Shown piece after piece: positions 39,801-52,400 of a DNA stretch of 64,000 bases. A model generated the notes under the pieces. That model had not been told where the DNA came from. It worked only from the letters and a program-made list of their open reading frames with translations, and ran no database searches. The DNA comes from Certhia americana (taxonomy: Eukaryota > Chordata > Aves > Passeriformes > Certhiidae). The translations under genes and the position numbers were made by a program. The first letter of the stretch is position 1, and every line of letters starts with the position of its first letter. Where the stretch lies: positions 41,567,715 to 41,631,714 of the forward strand of contig CM031879.1 in assembly GCA_018697195.1 (NCBI GenBank). The letters are read 5' to 3'.

Positions 39801-41183
39801 TCCATATCTGGCCCATCTCATTCCAAGTGTTTGCAAAGCAGTAGTATACATAATCATGCTAGAATTATTTGGGGACTTATTACCATTGTAATAGTCTGGT
39901 GATCAGCCTAGTTCCATACCTTTTCTCAGGCAGTGCTCTATGGCAGATGTTCCAGAGGAAAACATTAAATTCCCCATAGTGTACTTGACACTTGTGTAAT
40001 ATTACTGCTTGAGGGAAAATTTAAAATTTTTCCAGTTGATAATCAGCTCACATATATAGAAGTATGAGAACAGATAATTGTTATCCTACCCAGTGCGACT
40101 GCAAATGATATTTTAATTCCTGAGCCCTCTTTTCTGAATCCTACTGATTACTTCTTTTCAGTAATACCCTGTGATTGTTAGTTCCCAGGGGTAATATGTT
40201 GCATTTGGTTTTGTTCCTGTGGATCTAAATGAGCGTGTTTCATCCATTTTTCTTTCCCATGTGTTTCTGGGTTTTGCACATGTAGTGCAAGATGAAGATT
40301 CTACTCTACTGTTCTCTACTGTCTCCATAATATATATCATTTAATATGCCTCCATGGCATCCATTTTCACCTCTTAAAATAAAAAAGCTGTGTAATTAAA
40401 TAATTCTATTCAGAAATCACACTGTTTGATCTTTCCTTTCAAAACCACCAAAGACCCAGATAGGTCTGATCTATCTTTTTGTAACTGATATGAAAGCACT
40501 GTATGAGGACAGAGTAATAACAGTAACTAATGACAACAGTTTGCTCTTCATAACTCTACCTGACCATAGTCTTACTCAAGTTTCTCTTGAATTAGCAGTG
40601 CTGACTGGCAGTATTACATGTCAGAAGGCTGCATGGTGTTTCATTTACAGCTGGGCTTAAAACCAGGACATAGGCCCATTCAGAGAAGCAATAGTAGCTG
40701 TGTGAGCTGATCACTGCAATATTTTCAGAATTGGTAGTACAAGTATAAGCACTACTGCAAAGTACACATATAAATACACATATAAGTAAACATATAATAT
40801 ACAGTCAGTGGAGGACTCCGTGTCACTTGGAAACTACTGGGAGCTGGAGGATCAACCTCTCTTCTTCACTGTGTTGCTCAGGTCAGCAGAGACTTTCCTT
40901 GCACATCTCTGTGAGATTGTGTGAGTGCAGTATCCTAAACACTGAAGGGATGTCAGGAGCACTTCCAGTGAGTCTTTCCACAGCATAAATATATAATTGC
41001 TGGCCTCAGATTTCCACATGTTGAAATCCATTAACTGGAAGAGATATCACTTGAATAGATACTTCTGTTGAAAAAATCTCTACTCTATGAACAAGTTCTG
41101 GTGCTATTTGTCCAGTAAAAAGAAAGCTTTTTAAAGCTTCTTTATCCAAATTAGTTCCTTTTGTTTAGAAGGAAAAAGAAAAG

Positions 41184-41200
41184 AAAAAAAAAAAAAAAAA
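41184..41200 (+). repeat. A17 homopolymer in purine-rich tract
   Basis: An A/G-only stretch (AAGGAAAAAGAAAAG) runs into seventeen A. It is low complexity and produces the lysine-rich start of a chance ORF. Confidence 0.9.
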
Positions 41201-41577
41201 CAGAAAAAAATTTCCCAAGATGTAGTTCTGGTTCTTTTTATTACACAGGTTTGATGGGAAACCAGAAAGTACCAATTCTACCTTTCAAAAGGGGAGGAAA
41301 ATACATAAAGACAGCTTTGCAGATCTTCTTGATGTATTGGGGGAGGAAATACGCATGAATCTTTAAAGGTAGGAGGCATAGTGAAGTCCCATAGGGAATA
41401 GAAGTCAGTGGGGTGCATGGATGCTTCCTTTCAGAATGATACCAAGGGGGTTAATGTCTGGCCTGCTGATAAAAACCTGGCATCTGTTACAGAAAACACA
41501 ATGAGCATTGTTGTCATTGAGAGAATGGTTCTGTTTTTCCTGGCATGAGTTACTGTTTGGAAGCTGGTTTAAGATAG

Positions 41578-41594
41578 AAAAAAAAAAAAAAAAA
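41578..41594 (+). repeat. A17 homopolymer
   Basis: Seventeen consecutive A, after GATAG and before TCTCAC. No retrotransposon body is recognised upstream. Confidence 0.9.
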
Positions 41595-42807
41595 TCTCAC
41601 TCTCCAAACTTAAAAATAAAGGGCTATGCCAGAATCATGTTCTCCAATGTATTTCTAGGAAGAGTTATTGGTTCAGTATTCTGACAACATTATTTATGTA
41701 CCTTAAATGCAAATGCTGCTGAAATGCACAGCAAACTCTACAGTCTTTGACACAGGCACCAACTATTGTGTTCACTGTGCAAATGCTCAGTAATACAGGC
41801 TAAGTGTTCCCAAAGACTGGCTTCAGGCACAGGGCACTAGTGCTGCTGGGCTTCTCCTTTGCTAGTGGGGAGAATGACTTCCTCCATGCAAGAGGAAGAA
41901 AACCTTCAGAGGGTAGATAAGATTCTAGACAAGGTTCTCTTTTTTCCATTGAAGCTTAGTCCATAAATAAAGTTTATCTCTGTAGATTTCCCTTCCAAAG
42001 CAGGCCAAGTATTCACATGTTAAATAGGATCGCATCCTACCCTCATCACTGACTTCCCATTTTTATGTGATTATTTTCTCCGAAGATGAAGAGACTTTCT
42101 TTGCACTTTCTTGTCCATATATATTTACAAGATATAAAATAGTTCCCTCTGCTATGACATAACCTCTCAGTTTACACCCAACTAGATCCCGCACTCACTA
42201 GTTTTGGTTCTAAATGTGAAGTAGACAGCAGGCTTTTAATTTTTCCTGCTAACTGCTCCATCCCTGTTCTGTTTCTGTCTCTGCTATTTGTTGTCTATCA
42301 GCTAAATAAACACAAGCGGGGGGAAAAGGTAAAACCAAACAGTTCTTAACCCTTGGTTTTATTGTCATTGTTTTCCATGCTATGAAACTTCAGGCCTAAT
42401 GAAGAAAATAGTCTCTGCTGGTGATGAGCAGAAAAGACAGCATATGTTATTGTCAGGCTGCATCACTTGCCTCAGAACAAAGCAGAGGATCCTGCTGGCT
42501 ATGACCACAGCTTGCAATTAAAACATTGTTTTCCTTTTCATTTCAGACAATGCTCTAGTCTGACCCAAGTACAGAAAGCCTAAACTGTTCAAAAGATGCA
42601 TCAAACTGCACCCTGTGGATTTGGTCAATAGCCAAGAACATAGCAGCAGCCAGCACAGTCCATGCTCCTTTTACTTCCTGGGAGGTGACAAAGGAACAGA
42701 GGTGATAATCAAGAGTAAGGCAAGATTCAGAGCACCAGAGAGTCTCTGCTACCACTCCCAGGTGCCACTGCAAAGAAAGCACTGGAGCAGGAAAGAGCTA
42801 CTACATA

Positions 42808-42975
42808 GAAGAATGGAATTGTTAAGGATGGAAAAAACTCTAAGGTCATCAAGTCCAGCTGTTTACCCGTCACCCTCCTGTTATCACTAAACCATATCCT
42901 CAGATGCCACATCCACACATTTTTTAAACACTTTATCATGCACAACTTCTCCAGCTGTAGGCAAAACACAACCAT
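42808..42975 (-). mobile_element. CR1 LINE 3' UTR fragment, antisense
   Basis: Read on the plus strand this follows the reverse complement of the avian CR1 3' region: AGAATGGAATTGTTAAGGAT, a degenerate form of the usual 3' end, then CTAAGGTCATCAAGTCCAGC, ACTAAACCATATCCTCAGAT and GCCACATCCACACATTTTTT. Similarity fades after about 42975, where later text is too diverged to place. It is more decayed than the copy at 29480 and carries no coding part. The element's 3' end is at the lower coordinate, so it inserted in minus orientation. Confidence 0.85.
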
Positions 42976-44348
42976 GCCTCTGGTAAATCTGTGTCTGATT
43001 CAGTCAGTTCCTCATCTCAAACTGTTTACTTTTTAGAAAGCTGAGACCCATTCTATGCTTTGTTGAAGCTATCCTCAAAGGCTTTATCTAGATTCTATAT
43101 CACTTCATATGAGAAGCAATACAGTGGGCCAAATGGGTAAGTCAAGAAGAGTTCATTAACTCTCTGCAACTGGAAAATGTACTTTTAATTTTCTGTAGTG
43201 TTAAAACTGAAATTTCAATTAAACAAATTGTGGGAGAAAACAAAAAAAAATATACATTGACTAAACCAATTTAAAAACAAAACAAGCAAAAAAATCCCCA
43301 CAAAGACACCCCAAATGTTATTTTAGATTTTCTAAAATTATAAACATTGTAAGTAACAAATTTCATTAACTGTAATGAACTAGACAGCACAAAGAAGTAA
43401 CACAGTGGCAAAAAGCCTAGTTCAAATTGGTCCAGTTCTTCAAAAAATAATTTTTAAAGCCAGGAAGTTCAGAGTTATGATTAAATATATGGGAAATTTT
43501 GAATGTATTTTCAAGTGTACAGAATGCACAAAAAACCCTGGTAACCTCGAGTTACTGTGGTTTCACCAGCATGGTGCCACAGGAGGCACACTTCAATCCT
43601 TTATCTGAACTGTACACAGACACCCAAATGTGCTTTGAACAGTTTGAATTCATCCGTAGATTCTCATCTCTTGACACCCTAACTTGACTCTGGAAACCTG
43701 GAGTCTATTCTCTCCCACTCCATGCATCCCATAACCTCTGCCAGAAAAGCAAATCCTCATTTCAGCAGTAGCAGAGAACTGCCAGAAAATCTTAAACTGC
43801 AGGATTCATTGGTTTCACAGTAGTGCAGAGGGGACCACAAAGCCTTTGTTGGTAAGCTGTGGAGTATGGGAAGAAATATATTGGCATCAGAAACGTGACA
43901 GACTGAGTTATGCTGACAGCTAAGGATAGGAGCTCTGCCAGCCAAGGAGCAGCCTCAGCACAAAGGTCTGTCTACCCATTACCCAACATGAGTCATGAAA
44001 AGCTGGTATCCTTTTGCTCTGGGCTGCCTCAGACACATCTTTTTTTCACAGAAAGTACTTTGAACAAGACCATTTTGGCAGAGGTATCCCCACATGAACG
44101 TTTGTGGATATATTTCAAGCCATTCCCTGCTACCTGATCATGTCTGGTAATGTGGAGCTGTGGTTTGCTGCTGGCAGCAGGTCTCCAAAGCTAGTACAAC
44201 ATGGTGGAGTTCTCTGGGTAGGTAACCCCCAACTGATGATCTGCAGCCAAAGAATTTACTGCATCCTCTGTGGAAATGACAAGAAATTGCCAGTGAGCTT
44301 AGTGTGAGTAATCAGCTAAGCAATATTGATTGGTTCAAGGTGTCAGAG

Positions 44349-44390
44349 GACTGTGACTTGCCCCAGGACATTTGCTAGTAAACATCTTCT
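44349..44390 (-). mobile_element. Possible MIR/CORE-SINE remnant, antisense
   Basis: GTGACTTGCCCCAGGACATT then GCTAGTAAACA resembles the antisense of the MIR core (GTGACTTGCCCAAGGTCACA, then GCTAGTAAGTG). Only about 40 bases match, so this is suggestive rather than firm. Confidence 0.35.
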
Positions 44391-44859
44391 TTGGTTTTGA
44401 TTTTTTGATCCTTGCAAGACTTTGATTTTGTTTCTGTAAGCCCTCTGTCAGCATAAGAAAAGGTTATTGGTACTTATGGGCCATTACACATGGGTTTCTC
44501 TTCACATGGGTGTTTATGGTCCATCAGAGAAAATGCATTAAACTGCCTCCTTCCCTGGCAGCATCTCGGGCTGCATTGGGTCTGCCAGGCCAAAAACATT
44601 CTTCTTGACTGTGGGAATGTGCATTATCAAATAGCCATCAAATACTCTCTTGGGCTGTAACTAACCTCTCATATGAAGCCAAAAAACAGCTTGAAGCCAT
44701 ATTGACTTCCCTATAATGTCTCCTACACACTGGGAAGCTCCTTGTTTGAACACAGCCTCCCAGAGGTGATGGTGTTAAATTTTGCCTCTGGTGAGATAAC
44801 CGGGAGGGAATTGTTTAGAAGTGTCCCTGTGTTTGTTTGATGCTGTTCTCCTTCATTTC

Positions 44860-44876
44860 TTTTTTTTTTTTTTTTT
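44860..44876 (-). repeat. T17 homopolymer
   Basis: Seventeen T, following a C/T-rich stretch and followed by CATGTACT. Low complexity. Confidence 0.9.
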
Positions 44877-45668
44877 CATGTACTTTGTTTACTCTTGAGA
44901 AAGGACTTGTGTGACTCTGTAAATGATTGAAGCACCATTTCCTCAGTCTTACCTGATCATTTCTTTGTGCACTGTTCCATCCTTTCTTCCTGTGCCTCTT
45001 CCCTTTGTGACAAAACCACTGTTAATTGCACAGCTTAGCTTCAAATCCAGGATAAAAAGGTTTGGTGTTCAGATTTTTTTGCTCTTCAGGCATTTTCTTT
45101 TCTTTCTCTAATTATGAGAAATTTGCAAAACCACTGGATTGAATTGATTTTTTTTCTTCTGTAAGTTGAGGGGAAAAGGCTAATTGGGGATATTCTTAAT
45201 TGACTTTATCTCATGTTTTGCAAGGTTGATATATTTCGTTGTATCATTAAAAATACAGTAATGGTTTTTAAGAGTGTTTACAGACATCTAGGGCTGGAAG
45301 CCACACTGCTGAGGAAGGAAAGGCTGCCATTATGTCGCTTTTACCATTCACAAGAGTGATAAAACTGAACCACTCCAGTCACATAGTCTGTTTATACACA
45401 TTTGCTAGGTTAAATGAAAAGACATGTTGTGTTCCTTGTCTATCAAAAATCTGTACATGCATTCAGAGTGGACAGCTGGCATTTTGAAAGCTGTTCTGGG
45501 CTTTTAACAAAAAAAAATTATACTTAACTGGCATGAGAGAACTCCATTTCAAATGCTGACAAAGACAATGCTTGTGAGAATGCTTTGTTCCTTAGTGCAG
45601 AAAGGATTGGGAGCTTTGTTTCCACTTCCCAACCAAGTTCAGCCCTATTTTCTCATTTTTTATTAGAT

Positions 45669-45694
45669 AAAAAAAAAAAAAAAAAAAAAAAAAA
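45669..45694 (+). repeat. A26 homopolymer
   Basis: Twenty-six consecutive A, the longest A run in the window. It gives the poly-lysine segment in a chance 91-codon ORF. A retrotransposon tail is possible, but no body is recognised upstream. Confidence 0.9.
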
Positions 45695-46039
45695 GTGGGC
45701 GAGGGAGCTGAGGGATATATTTTCCTATATTAAACATGGGTTTTCTCCTTTTCTTCCTTTTGAAATAAATTTCAACCATGATAGTTTTGGCAGTAAAACT
45801 TCACAAATTGATTACAATTTGAGAAACTGCTTAACCTTATACCTTGCCATGCTGGGCTAAAATAATCAGATTATTCCTGGAATAAACAAAGTTACACTGA
45901 GAGTCAACCTACGAAGTGAAAACTCTGTACATGAAAGTAGATATTACTAACAATGTACTTAAAACTTTCAGCCAAGGTAAAGAACTTAATGACACGGGAG
46001 TGGCAAAGATGAAGCTAGATAAAAGAATACCTTTTCACA

Positions 46040-46490
46040 GCATTATATTGAAGTTATTTTTATTATGTGTAACCACTTCAGAGCTTTACTCGCCCTTAGC
46101 AGTAGCCAATCAAAAAAGGGCAAAAACGGCATCCTTAAAAACAAGCAGCACACCGTGTGCTCGTTGTCTGCATCAGCTAATTAAAACAAAAGCTGAAAGA
46201 ATCAGCGTCAGATACATTACATGGCTTGCTTTTATGTAAGTTAGATTTATTTGTGTTCAAGTTTACAGATAAAATGGTGATGATACAAGAAACTGCCTGT
46301 ATATTGTCTGTTCATGTGATGTTTTGTTTCCTGAAAGCTTCTCAAGAGTAAAAAAAACAAAAAAAAAGCCCTTCCTATAGTTACATTTTATCATCAAACA
46401 CAATGGGAGTGAAGAATTATGGTTTACTCGCCCACACACTGAAGAAAATTGTGCGTCATTCCTGCACCCTGATTGGCTGAAGATTGCAAG
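46040..46490. promoter_or_regulatory. Possible conserved regulatory block with mirrored motif pair
   Basis: TTTACTCGCCC occurs at 46085-46095 and again at 46423-46433. Each is followed within about 10-40 bases by a CCAAT-box word, AGCCAATCA at 46104-46112 and its exact reverse complement TGATTGGCT at 46470-46478. The interval also keeps several CpGs in an AT-rich context (ACTCGCC, AACGGC, CACCGTGTGCTCG, CAGCGTC, GTGCGTC) and a homeodomain site AGCTAATTAAAA. CpGs decay fast in unconstrained vertebrate DNA, so this texture suggests constraint. An overlapping 107-codon ORF (45916-46239) has no protein-like features. Enhancer activity is inference only. Confidence 0.3.
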
Positions 46491-49400
46491 GGATAGATAT
46501 ATTTTCTTTGTCCTTTCATTTCTTGTTTTTAGGAAAATTGAACACCCTCTTTCCTTGGTTTTCCCACTTGTCCATCCAAAACCTCTAATGGGATTTTACC
46601 AAAAGTGCTTGGAAATACTCCCAGACCAAGGGAATGATATTTTTGTATTATTTCTGCTACCCAGTTATTTTTCTAAACATAAAAGAAGCATCTTTTTCTG
46701 GTTTTGCTTTTTGAGGCAGTGAGGAAGAAAGGCATTAAACAAACACATGGTATTAAAGTAATAAAATATCAAGTGAATTTCCTCTATATTTTAAGCTTAT
46801 TATTTTTTTCTACTTTGGTCACACACAGCTAAGAAGCATTTAAAGTGATGCAAATTATTTAAAAGCCTTATAATACAAACCACAGCTTCAGCTGCTACTC
46901 TTCCACCAGACAATCATTTTTTACCCCCCCTCAACTACCACTTTCAAGTTCTGTAGCTTAGCGTAACCATTTTAACTTTTTTCTTTCTGGAAGGCATGAA
47001 GATAAACCATGCATGAATCAATACATGAATGAATCAGCCTCTGGTCTAGCTTACTGATGTACTCATCATTTATATCCTTGCATAATTTACAGAAATTGAA
47101 ACTGTAGCTGTGCTTTGCATTCAGCTGAATGTGGCTTGTTCACACAGTCCAATAAGGTTCCATGTTCCAAAAAGTCTAATTTGTAGGGATTGCTCAAGCA
47201 GGATGAAAACACCTGAAGCTTTGTGCTAAACAGATGCAGTTAAGAACCAAGGTATCCCACTACTTTAAGATTAAGCTTGAAAGGATCACCAGTTTCTTGG
47301 CTTCACTACTTGGTCTGACTTAATTCAAAAGGAGTGTTGGCTCCAGGTTCCTGTAAGGCACTGAGAGACCTCCCACATCCAGCTGTCCCCCAGCTCCTGG
47401 GGTTGTCCCTCAGATAGCCAGGTTTCAGTTTCTGGGGCCACCACTGTCTAAGTAGCTGACTTTGGTTCTTAAACTCCATTTTCTTCTGTCACCAGCCTTA
47501 AGGAGAAAAAGATTTGATGCCACAAAAGTGGTCACAGTAACTATTCTGAACATTTTTGAAAACTCCCTTATTGTCAGCATGTTCTCTTTTCCTTTCTGTA
47601 TCCTCTCTTGACATATATCACAGGGATAAGTACCAATGGGACCACAATGCCTGCCAGATTCCCCCAGAGATGTCCTTGGGGAATGGTATTCTTCCTCCAT
47701 TCATTCCCCTTCCTCACAAATACACCCTACAGTTCTCCCAGGCACCAGTGGAAACAAGGGGCCTTTACAGACTACCTGCCTCCAGAGCCTGTCTTATTTT
47801 GGATTTCACTGGCCTTTGGTAGGGCAATTCTGTTTCTATCATCTCTCCTGGTTGCATTCTTCCAGAGATTTGTCTTCTATAGTCTGAATTATAAAAGATT
47901 CCAGGGAAGAATTTGAGTCTTTCTCAAGTATTTGTTTGAAGTGCACATATTTAGCAGTTAAAATTACAAAACAGTAGAAGCCTAAATGTGAGGAAAGACT
48001 TTTCGGGATTGGAAGGATATTTTCACTTTGATTGTTACTGTCAAAGGGGATTTCACAGCTATCCACATTACATCTCACCCGTGCAGCTGGCATCAGAGCA
48101 ACCTTTGCTGCTTCAGTAAAAGGAGACTCGAGGAGATACATTATTCAGTTTTGTACAGAGAAGGAACAGAAAATGTACTTTCAGAAGCAGTCTAGAGCTC
48201 CACATTTAATAACATCTGTATTTAAAAAGAAATGCTGGAGTGTGGCTTTAATGAGTTATTGTTATTTCCTAAAGGCACAGATTAAACATTTGGTTCCGTG
48301 AAAGTCAGAAATCTCAAAACAGCCGTGTCCCATTAACACTGCACATCAAACATCACAGGCTGATACTTTGTTCAGCTGAAGGCTGAGGATTTACATCACT
48401 GACAACAGCCACGCATATGGGCATGTACAGTCAGGAAATGAATAACTCTGCTTGAGCCAAAGTGAGCAAGAGTGCAATAAAAACATATCCTGCAAAGGGA
48501 TCTGAGAAGGGAAATGGGAGGAAAGCTGAGCTCACATGAGAATAACAAAGCCTGTCTCACTCTAGACCCCACTCCTCTGCAAAACACAGCACAGGAAAGG
48601 GCCCAAAGCTCAAAATATTACCAGGGAAATATTTCCAGGCCAGTAGCTCAGCTTGCATGACAGTCTGTACCCAGGGTGCCAAGCAGGCACCGAAAGGTCC
48701 TCCTTGTTCTGAGAAGCCTGACTTCTGAGCAGAGCTCAGTCCTGGAGTGCAGGATGTTGATGAATATGTTTGGATTGCCACTGATAAATAAGTTTTGCTT
48801 GTCAGTCCCCCAAACAGTGATGGTAACTAAGAGGTCAAGACTGCTTGCTCGATACATGCTTGTGAAGAAAGAAACTGCATATTTTATTTGGCTAACTCAA
48901 GCACAGTTTTAATACTTGTTTCTGTAACTGCAGATGGATTTTGGAAGCGGTTAAAAAACAACCATGCACAGACAGTCTAGGAGACAGTACAAGAGCATGC
49001 ACTCTCATGGTATTTCTGATATTCCCAAAGAGAAAAAAACACAGAAAAAGAAAAGGTGTGAGTCCTTTATAATACACTATAATGCAGTGAGGAGAAGCAT
49101 AAATTCTGATTTGGTTTGGTTTGGTTGTGTGTCATGTGGTACTTTGCCCTCAGTGATTTCAGTCTGTCACCTCAGGCAGAAAGAAACTCCATTGACATGC
49201 CTGGAAAGTGTGTTTCCAGAAAGGAAGTATCAGTCAGTCACTAAGGGGTTAAAAAGAAAATATTCCTACTCTTGCTTAAAAATTAAACAGCTTTGCATCG
49301 TGACACTTTGGTGACTTTGGCTGTTTCAGTGACATAGAATATCTAGTGATAACATGAGCATGTCCCCCCTGTTTGTAGGGGATGTTTGTGCTGTACAGAC

Positions 49401-52400
49401 ATATGCCTAGTTGATATCTTTGGCCACCTACTTTCTTGCATTGCCTGGTTAATATTTTATTGATTTTTTTGCATAATCAGCATATCCATTCATACAGTAA
49501 TTAAAATCAGAAGGATTTTATTGTGTGGATATCTGCACTGAGTTGTGCCTTCTGACCTATGCAGTGCACAAACATCTTTTATTCATAAATTTTGTGACCT
49601 GGAAGTAGAATTCTTTTGAACTAATTACCACCACAGATGAGAATTAAATCAGATGGCAATTAAATGAAATAAAAAATAAAATTATTTGTTTCTTCTCTCA
49701 GACTGCCTTTGAATGACAAGAAACTTCAGTGTGTTTGGCAGAGTTCTCCACTTCCTCTTCTGAATATTTGTGTGAAATGAAAAGTACATTTTGTATTAAT
49801 GTAGCTATATGACATCTAAAAATAAATACCTTGTGATCTCACCTTCACCCAGAAGTACATGAGAACAAAGATAAACTTGCATCTTCAAAGGAATGTAGAT
49901 GGATGTTGAAGGCATGCAGACAGAAGGGATGCTTGGGCCACTTGGACTAATGGTGCTATTTGCAGCACCGGATGAAGTCAATAACCACATAATTGACCTT
50001 GATGTGCTTCAAACCTTTGGTTTCTCTGACAAAACTAAGAAGTTGCTTGAACTGATCTGAGAATTTGAGTTTGCACTTGAATTTCAGTAAAGCAAGTGAT
50101 GTAATCTATACTTTCTTTAGGTTATCATCATTTCTTCGTTGACAGCTGAGCAAGGTTTGTTGCTCAGATGTAGATGAGATGTATATTTGTATATTTTTGT
50201 TAAAGGAAACAGATGTCAGAGTAGAATCAAGTGCTAGAAGACTGCTGACAGTAAAAGACAATGGATGCTCAACTCACTGCACACTGCAGCAAAACCAGGC
50301 TGGGCATATTAAAAGATTTTTATCGTACTTGTTCAAGAAATCTTTGAAATAACTTTCAAGAAGCTAAACCTCACAGCTAAATTAATGGCTCACACCACTC
50401 CAGCTTTCTTTGGGACCATGGATAGCCATGTTAAACAAACATTTGCTTTTCATATTTGGAGTTACCTTTTTTGTGTTACCACACTTGTTGGGTGATCCTA
50501 CTTCTGATCCTATCTGCCTTCCCAAGGGATGCATATCTCTGGCTGCCAGCCACCATCAGGACATTGTGTTTCTAACACTGGAGCTTTGCTTGCAGAATCT
50601 GGAAAGAAGGGAATGGTCAGTCTGAACCATGAAACACCTTTGTGCCACTGCTCAGGGTCACACTGCAACAAGGACCCTCTGCCAGCTGTGAGTCTGCTGG
50701 CTCCACACAGCCCCTGTCTTCCCAAGGAGAGCATGGGGGCCACCCAGTACCCCCAAGCTGCACACAGGTAGGACTCCTGGGCCAGCCAGAGCTCCAGCCT
50801 CCCACAGCCCAAATGGTTGTGGCAGCTCCCCAAGGTGGCCGTGACAAAAGTCAGAGATGCAGGAAGAAGCAGTGTCCCAGAGCATCTCTCTGCTGTGGGA
50901 AATGGTGCCTACAGCACCTCCCACACTCTGTGGAAAGTGCAGCAGACAGAGGTTGTCTGATCCAGCCTCTCCAACCTTGCAAGAATGAGAATATAGAGCA
51001 GTCACATGGCCACGCCATTGGCAAAGAGGCTTAAAATCTGCTCCCAACTGTTTCCCAGAGGGTGTTTACTTCCTCCCAGCTGACAGGCATGACTGACTGT
51101 ACAAACACTCCTTGCCCCTGTGAGGACAAAATAAAAAAAGCAAACCCAATTTAAGTTTGTGTGACTTTGCTCTCAGACACACTGAGTGATTATATGGCAG
51201 GTAGCTGCCTCTTAGCTGGGAGATGGTAACAAACAGCTGAGAGCTCAAAGACCAGCCAGAGTCACCTCTACAGTTATGATAATAACTAGGGTATAAATTA
51301 TAGCAGACTGAGAAACAGAATTGCCATTAGACTTAACAACAGATGGGCAATTGCTCCCAAATCCCTTCAATATTGAAAAGTGCAAATCAATGATTTTAGT
51401 CCCATGTTAAATAAACAGACTTGGGCTCTTCCAGGCAGGGAGCCTCAGGTATGAATTCAGAGAGAGGAGCAGCAAAACAGGGACCCACCCTGAACAAAGG
51501 TCCTACAGGGTAGGAGCAGCATCTGTTTGGTGCTCATTCCCCTCAGCAGGTCCTTTGCCTACATGAATGATGAACCCTGACTGGAGAATCAGAGGGAAAC
51601 AAATGAGACAGTGGGCTAACCATGAAAAAGGGGTCACAAAACCTGACAGTGGGAAAAAAGAAGAAAACAGAAAAGGGAAGACTAGTGGGATGTGGAAAGG
51701 AAAACTGTCCAGAAGAAGAAATACTGGTGATTGTCAGAGGATGGACATCTCACTCCTGCCAACCCATTCCCCACAGCAGGCAGGAGTGCTGTAGGAAGGA
51801 GCAGGGTGACTCTCAGCACCACATCCTCCCCTTAGCCAGGACTGAAGAAAGGGCTGTGCTGGACCATGATGGATGACTGACTGTATGGCATGAGGTGCTG
51901 GTGCCTGGCTGAAACAGAAAGCCAAAGCCCTTTCTATGCATCTGTCTATGCATCAAAGATCTTCTCCTGTTCAGTTCAGCAGATCAGGATGTGACACCTG
52001 TTCTTCTGCCCAAATTTTAACCAGGTCTTTTATTTTTTCCCCTTCAGTGTACACAGTGTTTTTCTTTGTGGTGGTATTTCATATGGCTGAGTGTCCTTAA
52101 GTGCTATGCTGCTGCTCTCCCTGATAGAAGTCATGGTTGAGGAAAATAATTTTAGCAAAACCAACTATTCTTTCAGTAATATTTTGGCTGAAAATTCTTA
52201 TCTACCCTTATGGATCTACTGCCTTTGCCTCAGCTTCAATTCCACAGCAAGACTTCCAGTAATATCTCCAGTGAAGCTTTGCTACACACAAATCAAATCA
52301 AGAGAAGCTTTTATTGATGTGAAATACAACAGAAAGAGCATTTCCCAGGCTATATATCCTAATCAAATTGATTTTCCTTTCAAATTTCCAGCATGATTTA

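Larger units (their letters stand above)
30316..42807. other. Non-coding DNA between CR1 copies
   Basis: There is no supported gene. ORFs reach about 105 codons and have no domain. Recognisable structure is limited to A/C-rich sequence at 33137-33221, a T22 run at 34895-34916, hairpins at 36387-36407 and 36815-36875, A17 runs at 41184-41200 and 41578-41594, and a small CpG-containing patch near 37075-37095. A candidate exon at 30901-31016 has a GTAAGT donor but no frame open across it. Confidence 0.5.
42976..46019. other. Non-coding DNA, no gene seen
   Basis: There is no supported gene. The stretch holds an A-rich patch (43236-43310), a T17 run (44860-44876), an A26 run (45669-45694) and a faint MIR-like remnant (44349-44390). 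Its short ORFs are scattered over several frames and both strands and show no domain. Confidence 0.5.

Noticed and set aside
45585..45860. 91-codon ORF with a run of lysines
   Set aside because: The lysines are the translation of an A26 homopolymer; nothing else supports coding.
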